From Bacteroides uniformis (lineage in GTDB: Bacteria; Bacteroidota; Bacteroidia; Bacteroidales; Bacteroidaceae): a stretch of 64,000 bases of DNA. Position numbers and translations under genes: made by a program. Shown here piece after piece: positions 34,423-42,526 of the stretch (position 1 is its first letter; every line of letters begins with the position of its first letter). The stretch spans positions 2,059,501 through 2,123,500 of the forward strand of contig NZ_CP102263.1 of assembly GCF_025147485.1 (NCBI RefSeq), written 5' to 3'. The notes under the pieces were generated by a model, which ran no database searches, was not told the DNA's origin, and saw only the letters and a list, made by a program, of their open reading frames with translations.

Positions 34423-35439
34423 ATGAAACGCTATAAGAAGATTCTTATGATATGGATATGTGCCATTGTAGTGGTGGCAGTGTCTGTGATAGTAGCATTA
34501 TATGATAATGCCAACCAGGGACAAGATGTGGCTAAGGAGGTTGCTGTAGAAACTCTGCGGAAGGTTGCGGAACGGGTCGTGAATCGGGAATTTGATGGGC
34601 TGGGGATGTTCTATGCATCTGGGTCTGATGGTGGTAAGAAGCATACCAAAAGGAAAGCGATATCAGAAGATGGTGAATTTGAAGTGATAATAGATTCATT
34701 GAAAGAGGCACAAGGACTATTTCCGTTGGATGTCGTAGGGTTTAAAGCCGATATGTTGAATTATTATGGAAAATTTCCATTGGAAGAGATTTGTCTTGAG
34801 TGGAAAGCTGAGATGAATGATCGGTATGGCGGAGCCATGTGTGCTCTTTTTCTGAAGGTTAATCCGATGGGAAAGGGCATTGTGCAAGAATCATCTACTG
34901 GAGATGAAACTATAATTGCTTCACAGAATGATTTAGGTACTTACTATTTGAACGGTATGTACACAATGAGGTTGACAGCTTATATGCTGCCTGATTTTTG
35001 GCACTGTGTGGATTGGGCAGACCATGTACTGCAGATACTATCCTGCATTTTGTGCATTCTGTTATTGGGACTGGCGATTTATGTAGGGGGTCAACAGTAT
35101 AGAAAGAGAAAAACGGCTGATACGTTGACAAAGAGCACTTATCGGTTCGGGAAGTATATATTTGATTCCGTCAACCATACACTGACTTATGAAGGTGAAA
35201 AAGTATCTTGTACGCCACAAGCCGCGAAGTTATTACTTGGTTTTGCCAAGTCGTCCGAACTTTTCCTGACGAACGATGAAATAGCGGAAATTTGCGGTTG
35301 GCCATTGAGTGATTTGAATTTAGGCAGCCGCCGCAGAAAAGCAATAAGCTTATTGGGTAAACTCTTTGAGGCGGACGATTCCGTTCAGATTCTTCTTCTG
35401 CCGGAAAGGAAGGGGTATCAAATTGTTATCTCCAAGTAG
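34423..35439 (+). CDS. Membrane-spanning winged-helix regulator
   Basis: A 338-aa protein with a short cytoplasmic start, a membrane helix at about residues 8-27, a ~170-residue periplasmic domain, a second helix near 205-223 (LQILSCILCILLLGLAIYVG) and a C-terminal OmpR/PhoB-like winged helix (YRFGKYIFDSVNHTLTYEGEKVSCTPQAAKLLL ... RRKAISLLGKLF). This is a one-component transmembrane regulator with the order opposite to ToxR, whose DNA-binding domain is N-terminal. It heads the NVEALA peptide locus and is likely its regulator. The periplasmic domain has no recognised family. Confidence 0.75.
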   Translation: MKRYKKILMIWICAIVVVAVSVIVALYDNANQGQDVAKEVAVETLRKVAERVVNREFDGLGMFYASGSDGGKKHTKRKAISEDGEFEVIIDSLKEAQGLFPLDVVGFKADMLNYYGKFPLEEICLEWKAEMNDRYGGAMCALFLKVNPMGKGIVQESSTGDETIIASQNDLGTYYLNGMYTMRLTAYMLPDFWHCVDWADHVLQILSCILCILLLGLAIYVGGQQYRKRKTADTLTKSTYRFGKYIFDSVNHTLTYEGEKVSCTPQAAKLLLGFAKSSELFLTNDEIAEICGWPLSDLNLGSRRRKAISLLGKLFEADDSVQILLLPERKGYQIVISK

Positions 35440-35486
35440 ATGAAATGTTAACCCATATTGGTGTGTCGGGTGTGAACTTTTTTTCA

Positions 35487-35508
35487 CGCCCCAACTTTGG
35501 GCGTTTTC
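35487..35508 (+). terminator. Terminator of the regulator gene
   Basis: A CGCCC/GGGCG stem with a short CAACTTT loop is followed by TTTT. It separates the regulator from the first NVEALA gene. An overlapping GTGTGAA/TTCACGC stem lies just upstream. Confidence 0.6.
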
Positions 35509-35543
35509 CAAATAAAGACTGGCAAAAGCCAAAATAATCCTTT

Positions 35544-35551
35544 TATCTTTG
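35544..35551 (+). promoter_or_regulatory. -7 promoter box of the first NVEALA gene
   Basis: TATCTTTG, 26 bp before the ATG at 35578. It lies inside the longer frame that begins at 35497, which supports the later start. Confidence 0.65.
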
Positions 35552-35577
35552 CTTGTGTAACAAAAAACAAAAACACT

Positions 35578-35814
35578 ATGAAAAGCAAGGTGAAGTTATT
35601 AGGAGCTTTGGCAATTAGTGCCATTTCGGTTTTAAGCTATGTTCAAATTAGTCATTCGGAAAAGCTGGATGATTTGCTATTGGAAAATATAGAGGCATTG
35701 GCTGCTGGTGAGAGTGGGGATGATAGCAAATGTTTTGGGAGTGGTTCAATAGTTTGTCCTTTAACAAATCAAGGAGTAGCTCATGTGCAAATTTATTATA
35801 GCCTGCCTCATTAG
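35578..35814 (+). CDS. NVEALA-family peptide 1
   Basis: A 78-aa protein. A hydrophobic N-terminal segment (KLLGALAISAISVLSYVQI) is followed by the family box LLLENIEALAAGES, then a short polar tail with two cysteines (SKCFGSGSIVCPLTN). NVEALA proteins (PF14055) are small Bacteroides products of unknown function, usually found beside BF3164-like lipoproteins, as here. The tail overlaps the next gene by 32 nt. The motif EALAAGE resembles a leader cleavage site, but cleavage is not established. Confidence 0.82.
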   Translation: MKSKVKLLGALAISAISVLSYVQISHSEKLDDLLLENIEALAAGESGDDSKCFGSGSIVCPLTNQGVAHVQIYYSLPH

Positions 35815-36850
35815 CCTATCCGCACTGTCCTTTTCCTCTTGTACGCAGAAAAAAGTAGCAACTTCTGTTGCCTACATGGATTTTCCGCAAACAATCGAGC
35901 TGAAAGCGAGGGTGCAGCCATTGGACACCGCTTTGTTCCGTTATCCGTTCCGCGTTCGGGTGCAGGGTGATAAGGCTGTGGTAATGGATTTGCATGGCAC
36001 GGACTACTTTTGCCATGTTTTCCACTATCCGGGTTTCCGCTATTTTGCTTCGTTCGGCAAGCGGGGCGAGGCTCCCGAAGAGATGCTTTCTGCTGAAAAT
36101 ATCCGATGGCATGGTCAATCTCTGTGGGGACTTGATGCTGGTAAGTCCGTATTAACCAAGTATGATTTTACTTCGTCGGGTTGCTCAATCGTTCCTCAGA
36201 AAGTGATAAATATGGATGCTGACATGCTTCGCGTTTTAGACTTTGTGATGGTTGACGACTTTACCTTCATTGTTCCGGACGGATCTGGCAGTAGCCGCTT
36301 TTGCTGGGTAAACTATCAAGGGAAATTATTGCGCAGAACCGGTCAAATACCGTCAGCCAATGCGGAGGCTTTACAGAATGCCCGTCCTGCATTGGCTCAG
36401 GCATGGCGTAGCTTCATCGACTATAATCCCCGAAATGGAGTGCTGGCAGCAGTTACCCAGTTGGGCGAAGTACTTGAAGTCTTTAATTTGAAAGATAGTA
36501 CGCATGTGGTACGCATTGGTCCGCACGGTGAACCGGAGTTTAAGATTTCTCAGGGTTATGGTATTCCTACGGGTATCATGGGATTTAGCGATGTCCAAGT
36601 GGCAGACAGTGCTATCTATGCGGTTTTTCATGGGCGCTCTTTTAAGGAAATTGCGCAAAATGTACAGCAAGGTGTCTATTTGCCGGATGGAGGACGGTAT
36701 ATCTATGTTTTTAGTCTGACCGGCGAACCTCTCTGCAGGTATGTGTTAGATCATTATGTTTATGGCATATCGGTAGATGAACAAAAAGGAATAATCTTGG
36801 CAACGGATGTGAATAAAGATGATCCGATAATAGAGTATAGTATGAAATAA
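35783..36850 (+). CDS. BF3164-like propeller lipoprotein 1
   Basis: A 355-aa lipoprotein with signal MCKFIIACLISLSALSFSSC (acylated Cys20). The rest is a TolB-like propeller (PF15869 type), with repeating blades such as FHYPGFRYFASFGKRGEAPEEML and IYVFSLTGEPLCRYVLDHYVYGISVDEQ. Proteins of this family pair with NVEALA genes. The 32-nt overlap with NVEALA peptide 1 suggests coupled translation. A binding or surface role is inferred; there is no catalytic signature. Confidence 0.82.
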   Translation: MCKFIIACLISLSALSFSSCTQKKVATSVAYMDFPQTIELKARVQPLDTALFRYPFRVRVQGDKAVVMDLHGTDYFCHVFHYPGFRYFASFGKRGEAPEEMLSAENIRWHGQSLWGLDAGKSVLTKYDFTSSGCSIVPQKVINMDADMLRVLDFVMVDDFTFIVPDGSGSSRFCWVNYQGKLLRRTGQIPSANAEALQNARPALAQAWRSFIDYNPRNGVLAAVTQLGEVLEVFNLKDSTHVVRIGPHGEPEFKISQGYGIPTGIMGFSDVQVADSAIYAVFHGRSFKEIAQNVQQGVYLPDGGRYIYVFSLTGEPLCRYVLDHYVYGISVDEQKGIILATDVNKDDPIIEYSMK

Positions 36851-36874
36851 AGTAAACTATAATATGGATGGAGA

Positions 36875-36922
36875 GGAACGGACGGTTCACGTTTGGTTGG
36901 TGCATCTCGTACCGTCCGTTCC
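36875..36922 (+). terminator. Hairpin after the first lipoprotein gene
   Basis: A perfect 12-bp stem, GGAACGGACGGT (36875-36886) with ACCGTCCGTTCC (36911-36922), 24-nt loop, 25 bp past the stop. No T tract follows, so it may be a processing or 3'-stabilising structure. Confidence 0.5.
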
Positions 36923-37119
36923 ATAACCCACCAAGAAAGGAGGTCGAGGCAAAGATAGTAATTTGAATTGAAAACAGAGTGTGTTTTCTGCCATTTCGAT
37001 AGGTATGGCAAGAAAAGAGTTCTCCAAGATTTTTATATCTTGATTCTGGTACGCAAGCATTATGCTTGTGGTAAATGATAAAAAAGAATAATCTTATACT
37101 AATAAAATTGAAGAATAGT

Positions 37120-37353
37120 ATGAAGAAAATGATTAAGATAGCTTTTGTTGCAGCATTTGTAGCGATTGCAGGATATGGTGTTTATACAAATCAGAAATCG
37201 GAGACATTGTCTGATTTAACATTGGCTAATGTGGAAGCATTGGCTGGTGGTGAAAGTGGAGGGTATTATTGCTGCAGTCCATATAGTTACGAGTGTTATC
37301 GCATTGTAGGTGGTGGTATTGTGCATGGACTGAGACTTCCTTTACCTTGTTAA
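37120..37353 (+). CDS. NVEALA-family peptide 2, Cys-rich
   Basis: A 77-aa protein starting MKKMIKIAFVAAFVAIAGYGVY, followed by the canonical NVEALAGGES box and a Cys/Tyr-rich tail (GYYCCSPYSYECYRIVGGG). I use the ATG at 37120; an upstream in-frame ATG at 37075 would add 15 polar residues ahead of the signal-like helix. The GG in NVEALAGGES resembles the double-glycine leader end of the RiPP precursor at 61.1 kb. Product unknown. Confidence 0.82.
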   Translation: MKKMIKIAFVAAFVAIAGYGVYTNQKSETLSDLTLANVEALAGGESGGYYCCSPYSYECYRIVGGGIVHGLRLPLPC

Positions 37354-37656
37354 TAGAATAAAAACAAGTTCGATTAGAGAAATATATTTTCCTATAATTT
37401 CTCTTCTAAATCTACTAGTTAGATACTGATTTTATAGTATATATTCTTTTGAAATTAGAACTATAGTAGAGGATTTGTCTGGAATCTAATCCCATGTCAT
37501 TCATGATGCTACAATACAATAAGTGTGCTTTGAGCCTTTTTGGGGGTCTCTAACTTAGTTGGGGATATATACAAAATCTTGAAGAATAATTATACTTTAG
37601 TTAAATGATGGCATGGGGTTGAAAATTCAGACACTAATATATTAAAAATAAACTAT
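37354..37656. other. AT-rich intergenic gap without a recognised gene
   Basis: A weak AGAGAAAT/ATTTCTCT hairpin lies at about 37374-37406, just after NVEALA peptide 2. I see no convincing promoter box or reading frame in the remaining ~250 bp. Confidence 0.5.
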
Positions 37657-38724
37657 ATGAATAAAATGAATAGATTCTTGTGGGGAGTATTGTACATCGT
37701 GTTTTTAAGTGCTTGCAATAATAAACCACCTCAAACAATTGGGGAATTATTTCCTGAAACGTTTTCCTTGAATCAAAGAAAAGAATGCCTAATCAGTGAA
37801 GATTCCTTAGGTCGTGTAGAAGGTATTGCATGTGACGAGGAAAATCTGGTTGTTTTTGATACACGTTCCAATCAATGTTTTACATTGTTCGATCAACAGT
37901 CGGGTAGACAGATTGGTCGTTTTGGAAATATAGGGCAGGGTCCTTTGGAAATAATGTTTGGTAGTAGTGGCTATTTAGAAAAAAAGTGTCTAGTGACATA
38001 TAATGACCAAAGTAGAATAGTGATGAAATATAGCCTTGATTCTTTGCGGAGTGGTGTGGTTGATGGTGCTCCTACACGTCTGACGAAGCATAAAATATCG
38101 AATGCTCTAATATCGAGGCTTATTACTATTAATGATTCTATTTTTGTAGTAGGAGGAATGTATGAAGCGCGTTATCAGCATTTAATATTTGATGCAAACA
38201 ATCGTGTGTTAGATTATGGTATAGATGTTTATAATGCTGCTGATAGTAGTTTCAATGCTATAACTAGATATCTTTCCAATCAAGGATGTATGGCAAAGCA
38301 TCCGTATAAAAATGAGTTTGCCTATTCTGTTAATTTTTCGTCTAACTTGGATTTCTTTGAAATAGTTGATAATAAAATTAAACTTAAAAAAACGATGCGT
38401 TTAGGGAATCCTATATGTGAATCTGTAGTAGAGGATGGTGGGCAATTGTTTAGTACACGTCTAACCAAAGAAAGTATTCATGGTTTTATTGAAGTGTGCC
38501 CAACACCTAAGTATCTGTATGCTTTATATTCGGCTGGGAAAATATATGAAGTTCAAAGAAAATCGAAAACTGTATTTGTCTTTGATTGGGATGGTAATCC
38601 CATAAAAGAACTTCTACTTGATATGGATGTGTTTCATATTGCAGTTAATGAAAAAGATAAAAAGATGTTTGCTGTTGTAAAAAATGAAGAGGGTGGGTTT
38701 AATATTATATGTTATGTATTATAA
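37657..38724 (+). CDS. BF3164-like propeller lipoprotein 2
   Basis: A 355-aa lipoprotein with lipobox FLSACNNK (Cys20). The length equals that of the first copy at 35783, and it has a similar propeller layout (IGRFGNIGQGPLEIMFGSSGYL, VFVFDWDGNPIKELLLDMDVFHIAVNEK), but the coding sequence is clearly more AT-rich. It follows NVEALA peptide 2 after a 303-bp gap, repeating the peptide-lipoprotein pairing. Function unknown. Confidence 0.8.
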   Translation: MNKMNRFLWGVLYIVFLSACNNKPPQTIGELFPETFSLNQRKECLISEDSLGRVEGIACDEENLVVFDTRSNQCFTLFDQQSGRQIGRFGNIGQGPLEIMFGSSGYLEKKCLVTYNDQSRIVMKYSLDSLRSGVVDGAPTRLTKHKISNALISRLITINDSIFVVGGMYEARYQHLIFDANNRVLDYGIDVYNAADSSFNAITRYLSNQGCMAKHPYKNEFAYSVNFSSNLDFFEIVDNKIKLKKTMRLGNPICESVVEDGGQLFSTRLTKESIHGFIEVCPTPKYLYALYSAGKIYEVQRKSKTVFVFDWDGNPIKELLLDMDVFHIAVNEKDKKMFAVVKNEEGGFNIICYVL

Positions 38725-38793
38725 ATCTTTCAATGGTGTATGAACTGAAAAAATAAATTTCCATAGAGATGAAAAAAAGGGTTTGTATTTACA

Positions 38794-39657
38794 ATGTATA
38801 TTATGGTATTACTGATTCTGTTCTCCTCTTGTCAGAACAAAACAAAGAATCATGTTATACAATTAGTGAGAGAGTGGGAAGGAAAAGAAATACAATTCCC
38901 TCCTAATTCTGTGTTTACTATTCAAGGGAAAGACACTATAAAGCATTCAGGAGATAACTGTGATTACAAAATAGTAACTTATATTGATTCTATAGGTTGC
39001 ACGAGCTGTAAATTGCAGTTGCAAAATTGGAAAGATTTTATACTTAAGATGGATTCTCTAAACCATGATAAAGTATCATTCCTTTTTTACTTTTATCCTA
39101 AAGATAAGTCTGAACTACGTTTTATATTTCAACGTGACAGTTTTGAGTATCCGATTTGTTTGGATGAGAATGATAGTTTTAATAAGCTAAATCATTTTCC
39201 TTCAGATATGACTTTTCAAACTTTTCTATTGAATCGGAATAATAAAGTACTTGCTATCGGTAATCCTATTCATAATCCTAAAATAAGAGAGTTGTATGTT
39301 AAGATAATTCGAGGTGAGAGTATAGCAATAGAGAATGAAAGTAAGGATATTAAAACAGAAGTTGCCACGGACAAAGTTTCCATCTTGTTAGGTGTTTTTG
39401 ATTGGCAGAAAGAACAAAAGGCAATTTTTACTTTGAAGAATATCGGAGATAACCCATTGGTTATACAAGATGTTGCTACTTCTTGTGGTTGTACTACCGT
39501 AGCTTATTCAAAGGAACCGGCATTACCGGGTAAGGAAATAGATTTGGAAGTGGTTTATAAAGCTGAACATCCGGAGCACTTTGACAAGACGATAACGGTA
39601 TATTGCAATGCAGAAACTTCTCCGTTGGTATTGAAGATTAGCGGGGATGCAAAATAA
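38794..39657 (+). CDS. Lipoprotein: thioredoxin-like domain plus DUF1573
   Basis: A 287-aa protein. A short signal ends in LILFSSCQNK. A thioredoxin-like segment follows with a CTSC pair (YIDSIGCTSCKLQLQNWKDF) near residues 68-71. The C-terminal ~95 residues are DUF1573 (GVFDWQKEQKAIFTLKNIGDNPLVIQDVATSCGCTTV). The start used gives an unusually short signal (12 residues before Cys13). An upstream ATG at 38769 is out of frame by one base because of a seven-A run at 38772-38778; with six As the protein would begin MKKGFVFT and have a normal lipoprotein signal. Confidence 0.72.
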   Translation: MYIMVLLILFSSCQNKTKNHVIQLVREWEGKEIQFPPNSVFTIQGKDTIKHSGDNCDYKIVTYIDSIGCTSCKLQLQNWKDFILKMDSLNHDKVSFLFYFYPKDKSELRFIFQRDSFEYPICLDENDSFNKLNHFPSDMTFQTFLLNRNNKVLAIGNPIHNPKIRELYVKIIRGESIAIENESKDIKTEVATDKVSILLGVFDWQKEQKAIFTLKNIGDNPLVIQDVATSCGCTTVAYSKEPALPGKEIDLEVVYKAEHPEHFDKTITVYCNAETSPLVLKISGDAK

Positions 39658-39669
39658 CTGATTGATGGG

Positions 39670-40560
39670 ATGAAGGAGCGGCTGCAATTGAAAAAATGGT
39701 TGAATGGAATAACAAACGTATTATTCTGTCTGTGCCTGCTTGTTGTGATACTGATAGTATTGCAGGTGTTTGTGGTGACCTCCTTCAAGATACCGTCGGA
39801 CTCGATGGAACCGTCGTTGCTGGCGGGTGATTGTATTCTGGTGGATAAATGTTCGGGTGGAGCACGCCTATTCAATGTGCTTGATGCCGTGGAGAAAAAG
39901 GAGGTGAGGATGCACCGTATGTCCGGATGGAGAAATTTTCAGCGGAATGATGTACTAGTGTTCAATTTTCCTTATCCGGGCAGGTGGGACAACATTGCGC
40001 TGGACGTGATGTTGTATTACGTGAAGCGCTGTATCGCCGTGCCGGGTGATACGTTGGAGATAAGGAATACACATTATCGTGTGTCCGGATTTGATGGTAT
40101 CGCAGGAAATGTGCAGGCGCAGGAGGAATTAGGTAAATTGATATCTTCGGGCATGACGGAGGAACGGGGCCTTGTTCTTAAGAGCTTTCCCGATGGTGGC
40201 TGTAATGGGTGGACTATCAGCGAGTTTGGGCCTCTTTATATACCGGCCAAAGGCAGCGTGGTAGGAATGAATCCGGAAACACGGTTGCTGTATCGGAACG
40301 TGATAGAGTGGGAACAGAAAAAGAAACTGACATTGCATGGAGATTCGGTTCTGCTGGGGGACAGTGTGATACACAATTACCGCTTCTGTGAGAACTATTA
40401 TTTTGTTTCGGGTGACAAGATGGTGAATTCAAAAGATTCCCGCTACTGGGGATTACTGCCGGAACCATTTATAGTGGGAAGGGCATGGCTGGTATGGAAG
40501 TCCGTCAGCCCGAATACTGGAAAAATGAGATGGAAACGTATCTTTAAAAGAATAGACTAA
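39670..40560 (+). CDS. Type I signal peptidase-like protein (S26)
   Basis: A 296-aa protein with one N-terminal membrane helix (about residues 14-36). The catalytic Ser lies in SFKIPSDSMEPSLLAGDCILVDK and the Lys in YVKRCIAVPGDTLEI. The box E region is SGDKMVNSKDSRYWGLLP. All essential LepB residues are present. It lies inside the peptide/lipoprotein locus, 12 bp after the DUF1573 gene and 1 bp before the transglutaminase-like gene, so it is probably a locus-specific protease rather than the housekeeping enzyme. Substrates may be the NVEALA peptides; this is inference. Confidence 0.85.
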   Translation: MKERLQLKKWLNGITNVLFCLCLLVVILIVLQVFVVTSFKIPSDSMEPSLLAGDCILVDKCSGGARLFNVLDAVEKKEVRMHRMSGWRNFQRNDVLVFNFPYPGRWDNIALDVMLYYVKRCIAVPGDTLEIRNTHYRVSGFDGIAGNVQAQEELGKLISSGMTEERGLVLKSFPDGGCNGWTISEFGPLYIPAKGSVVGMNPETRLLYRNVIEWEQKKKLTLHGDSVLLGDSVIHNYRFCENYYFVSGDKMVNSKDSRYWGLLPEPFIVGRAWLVWKSVSPNTGKMRWKRIFKRID

Positions 40561-40561
40561 G

Positions 40562-42481
40562 ATGAAAGTTCTGTTTAAATTGCTCTGGATATTATTGATT
40601 GCCGGGATATTGGAGGCTTGCAATGCTTCCGGCAGATTGGAGTACGCACTGGAGTGTGCTGCAACCAACAAAGGCGAACTGGAAAAGGTACTGGAACATT
40701 ATAAAGATGAGCCTGAAAAATATAAAGCCGCTTGTTTCTTGATAGAAAATATGCCTTATCACTATGCCCTTGAAGGTGAAGAACTGGATTCTTTGAAAAC
40801 AGTGCTGGCTTCGGCAGATGCTTATGGGGTGATGCTGAAGGATACTGCCGTACCGGATTGGGATTATTATACCCCTTCCGGATTGCAGAGAAAACCGGAT
40901 GTACTGAATATAAGGGCTGAATTCTTGATAAATAACATTGATTTGGCTTTTGATGGTTGGAAAAAGCGTCCGTGGAATGCTTCCCTTTCTTTTGCAGATT
41001 TCTGTGAATGGCTGCTTCCCTATCGTATCGGAAATGAGACTCCGGACAACTGGCGGCAGATATACCATGACCGTTATTCCTTTTTGCTGGACGAGGTTTA
41101 TACGGGTATCGATGTAGTGGAGGCGATTAGCGTAGTTTGGGAGTATTTGCAGAAGGAAGACCCTTACCGGTTTACATGGGTCTTTAACTATCCGCATTTG
41201 GGAGGAGAGTACCTGCTGCATAATCGTATCGGCAAGTGTCAGGATGCTTGTGATTTTATGATTTATGTGATGCGGGCCATCGGCGTCCCGGTAGCCTATG
41301 ATTTCTATACTTTCAATGCGGAAACACGGAAAGGGCATGTGTGGAATGTGGTGAGGGATGTAACGGGTGTCTGCCTTCCTTTTACTTTCCCTTCCCGGAA
41401 GCCGAAACGGGGAAGTTTCTATATTGACAGTCGGCGCCCGAGCGTGGTTTACCGCCGGTGTTTTGGCAGACAATGGGACATGGATGGCGATTTTATGCGG
41501 AACCGGTCCGTACCGGCTGCTTTTAAGGATGTGTTTGCAAGAAAAGTGTCGGATAATTATTTTGATTCGAATCTGGAACTGCCGGTAGAAGGGATGGACG
41601 GGAATTATGTTTATGTGGGGTTGTTCAGTGCTTATGGGTGGCGGGGAATAGATTTTACTAAGGTAGAAAGTGGAAAAGCGCTTTTCAGGAATTTGGCTTC
41701 GAGGCAGGTTTATATATTGTTGGCATTCGCAAACGGGCAGTATCGCCCTATTGGAAATCCTTTTTATTTTGATGGCAAGGATATACATCCTTATGTTGCA
41801 GATACCTCCAAGTGCTATTCTGCTGAATTGTATCGGAAATACCCTCTTTCGGAACGTATCAGGAACTATATGGGAGGGATAAAAGACGGGCATTTTGAGG
41901 CGGCTTGTGATAAGGATTTTAAAAATGCGGAGTTGTTGTGTACTGTGAAAGATACGCCCGGTATCAATTATAATCACGTTATTCTTGAGAAACCGGTAAG
42001 GGGTCGCTATGCCCGTTTTTGTTCTTCGGCAGAGGGATATGCGGAAGTTGCCGAAATGCATTTTTATAAAGGAGAGGAAGAGATTGTCCCTATAGACAGT
42101 TGGGGAGATGCTCCAGCCACAGCAAATACTTTTGCCTATCAGGTCTATGATAATGAACCGTTGTCGTATTTCATTTCATCAAAACCCGGTGCAAGTGTAA
42201 CGGTGGATTTTGGAAAGGTTGTTACTATAGACAATTTTATGTATATGCCCCGTAACGATGATAACTTTGTCAGGATAGGGGATTGTTATGAACTCTTCTA
42301 TTGGGGAGAGGGCTGTTGGAACTCATTGGGGAAGAAAATGGCAGAAAAACCTTTTCTGCCATATGACGGGATACCATCGGGAGCTTTGCTCTATTTGCAT
42401 GACAGTACCCGTGGAGAAGAAGAACTGATATTTCATATGGAAGATGGTAAGCAGGTATTTGTATCGGATTGTAAGGATTGA
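40562..42481 (+). CDS. Transglutaminase-like lipoprotein 1
   Basis: A 639-aa lipoprotein (lipobox GILEACNAS, Cys20). After a helical region (residues 25-200), a transglutaminase-like core has Cys226 in GKCQDACDFMIYVMRAIGVP and His259 in GHVWNVVRDVTG, with a following Asp, giving the Cys-His-Asp triad. The C-terminal part (about 450-639) has a discoidin-like pattern (FAYQVYDNEPLSYFISSKPGASVTVDFGKVVTIDNFMYMPRNDDNFV). A peptidase or crosslinking role at the cell surface is possible. The next gene is a paralogue, pointing to local duplication. Confidence 0.78.
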   Translation: MKVLFKLLWILLIAGILEACNASGRLEYALECAATNKGELEKVLEHYKDEPEKYKAACFLIENMPYHYALEGEELDSLKTVLASADAYGVMLKDTAVPDWDYYTPSGLQRKPDVLNIRAEFLINNIDLAFDGWKKRPWNASLSFADFCEWLLPYRIGNETPDNWRQIYHDRYSFLLDEVYTGIDVVEAISVVWEYLQKEDPYRFTWVFNYPHLGGEYLLHNRIGKCQDACDFMIYVMRAIGVPVAYDFYTFNAETRKGHVWNVVRDVTGVCLPFTFPSRKPKRGSFYIDSRRPSVVYRRCFGRQWDMDGDFMRNRSVPAAFKDVFARKVSDNYFDSNLELPVEGMDGNYVYVGLFSAYGWRGIDFTKVESGKALFRNLASRQVYILLAFANGQYRPIGNPFYFDGKDIHPYVADTSKCYSAELYRKYPLSERIRNYMGGIKDGHFEAACDKDFKNAELLCTVKDTPGINYNHVILEKPVRGRYARFCSSAEGYAEVAEMHFYKGEEEIVPIDSWGDAPATANTFAYQVYDNEPLSYFISSKPGASVTVDFGKVVTIDNFMYMPRNDDNFVRIGDCYELFYWGEGCWNSLGKKMAEKPFLPYDGIPSGALLYLHDSTRGEEELIFHMEDGKQVFVSDCKD

Positions 42482-42526
42482 TTGGATTGTCTTTCAGATT
42501 GGAATAGAAAAAAATGGAATAGTGAT

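Noticed and set aside
37054..37068. CAAGCATTATGCTTG palindrome before NVEALA peptide 2 as an operator
   Set aside because: It is a single 6-bp inverted repeat with a 3-nt loop and no second copy in the window, so it is too weak to list as a site.
40592..42061. 489-aa minus-strand frame opposite transglutaminase-like lipoprotein 1
   Set aside because: The plus-strand product has a lipobox and catalytic residues conserved with its tandem paralogue, so the opposite frame is a shadow.
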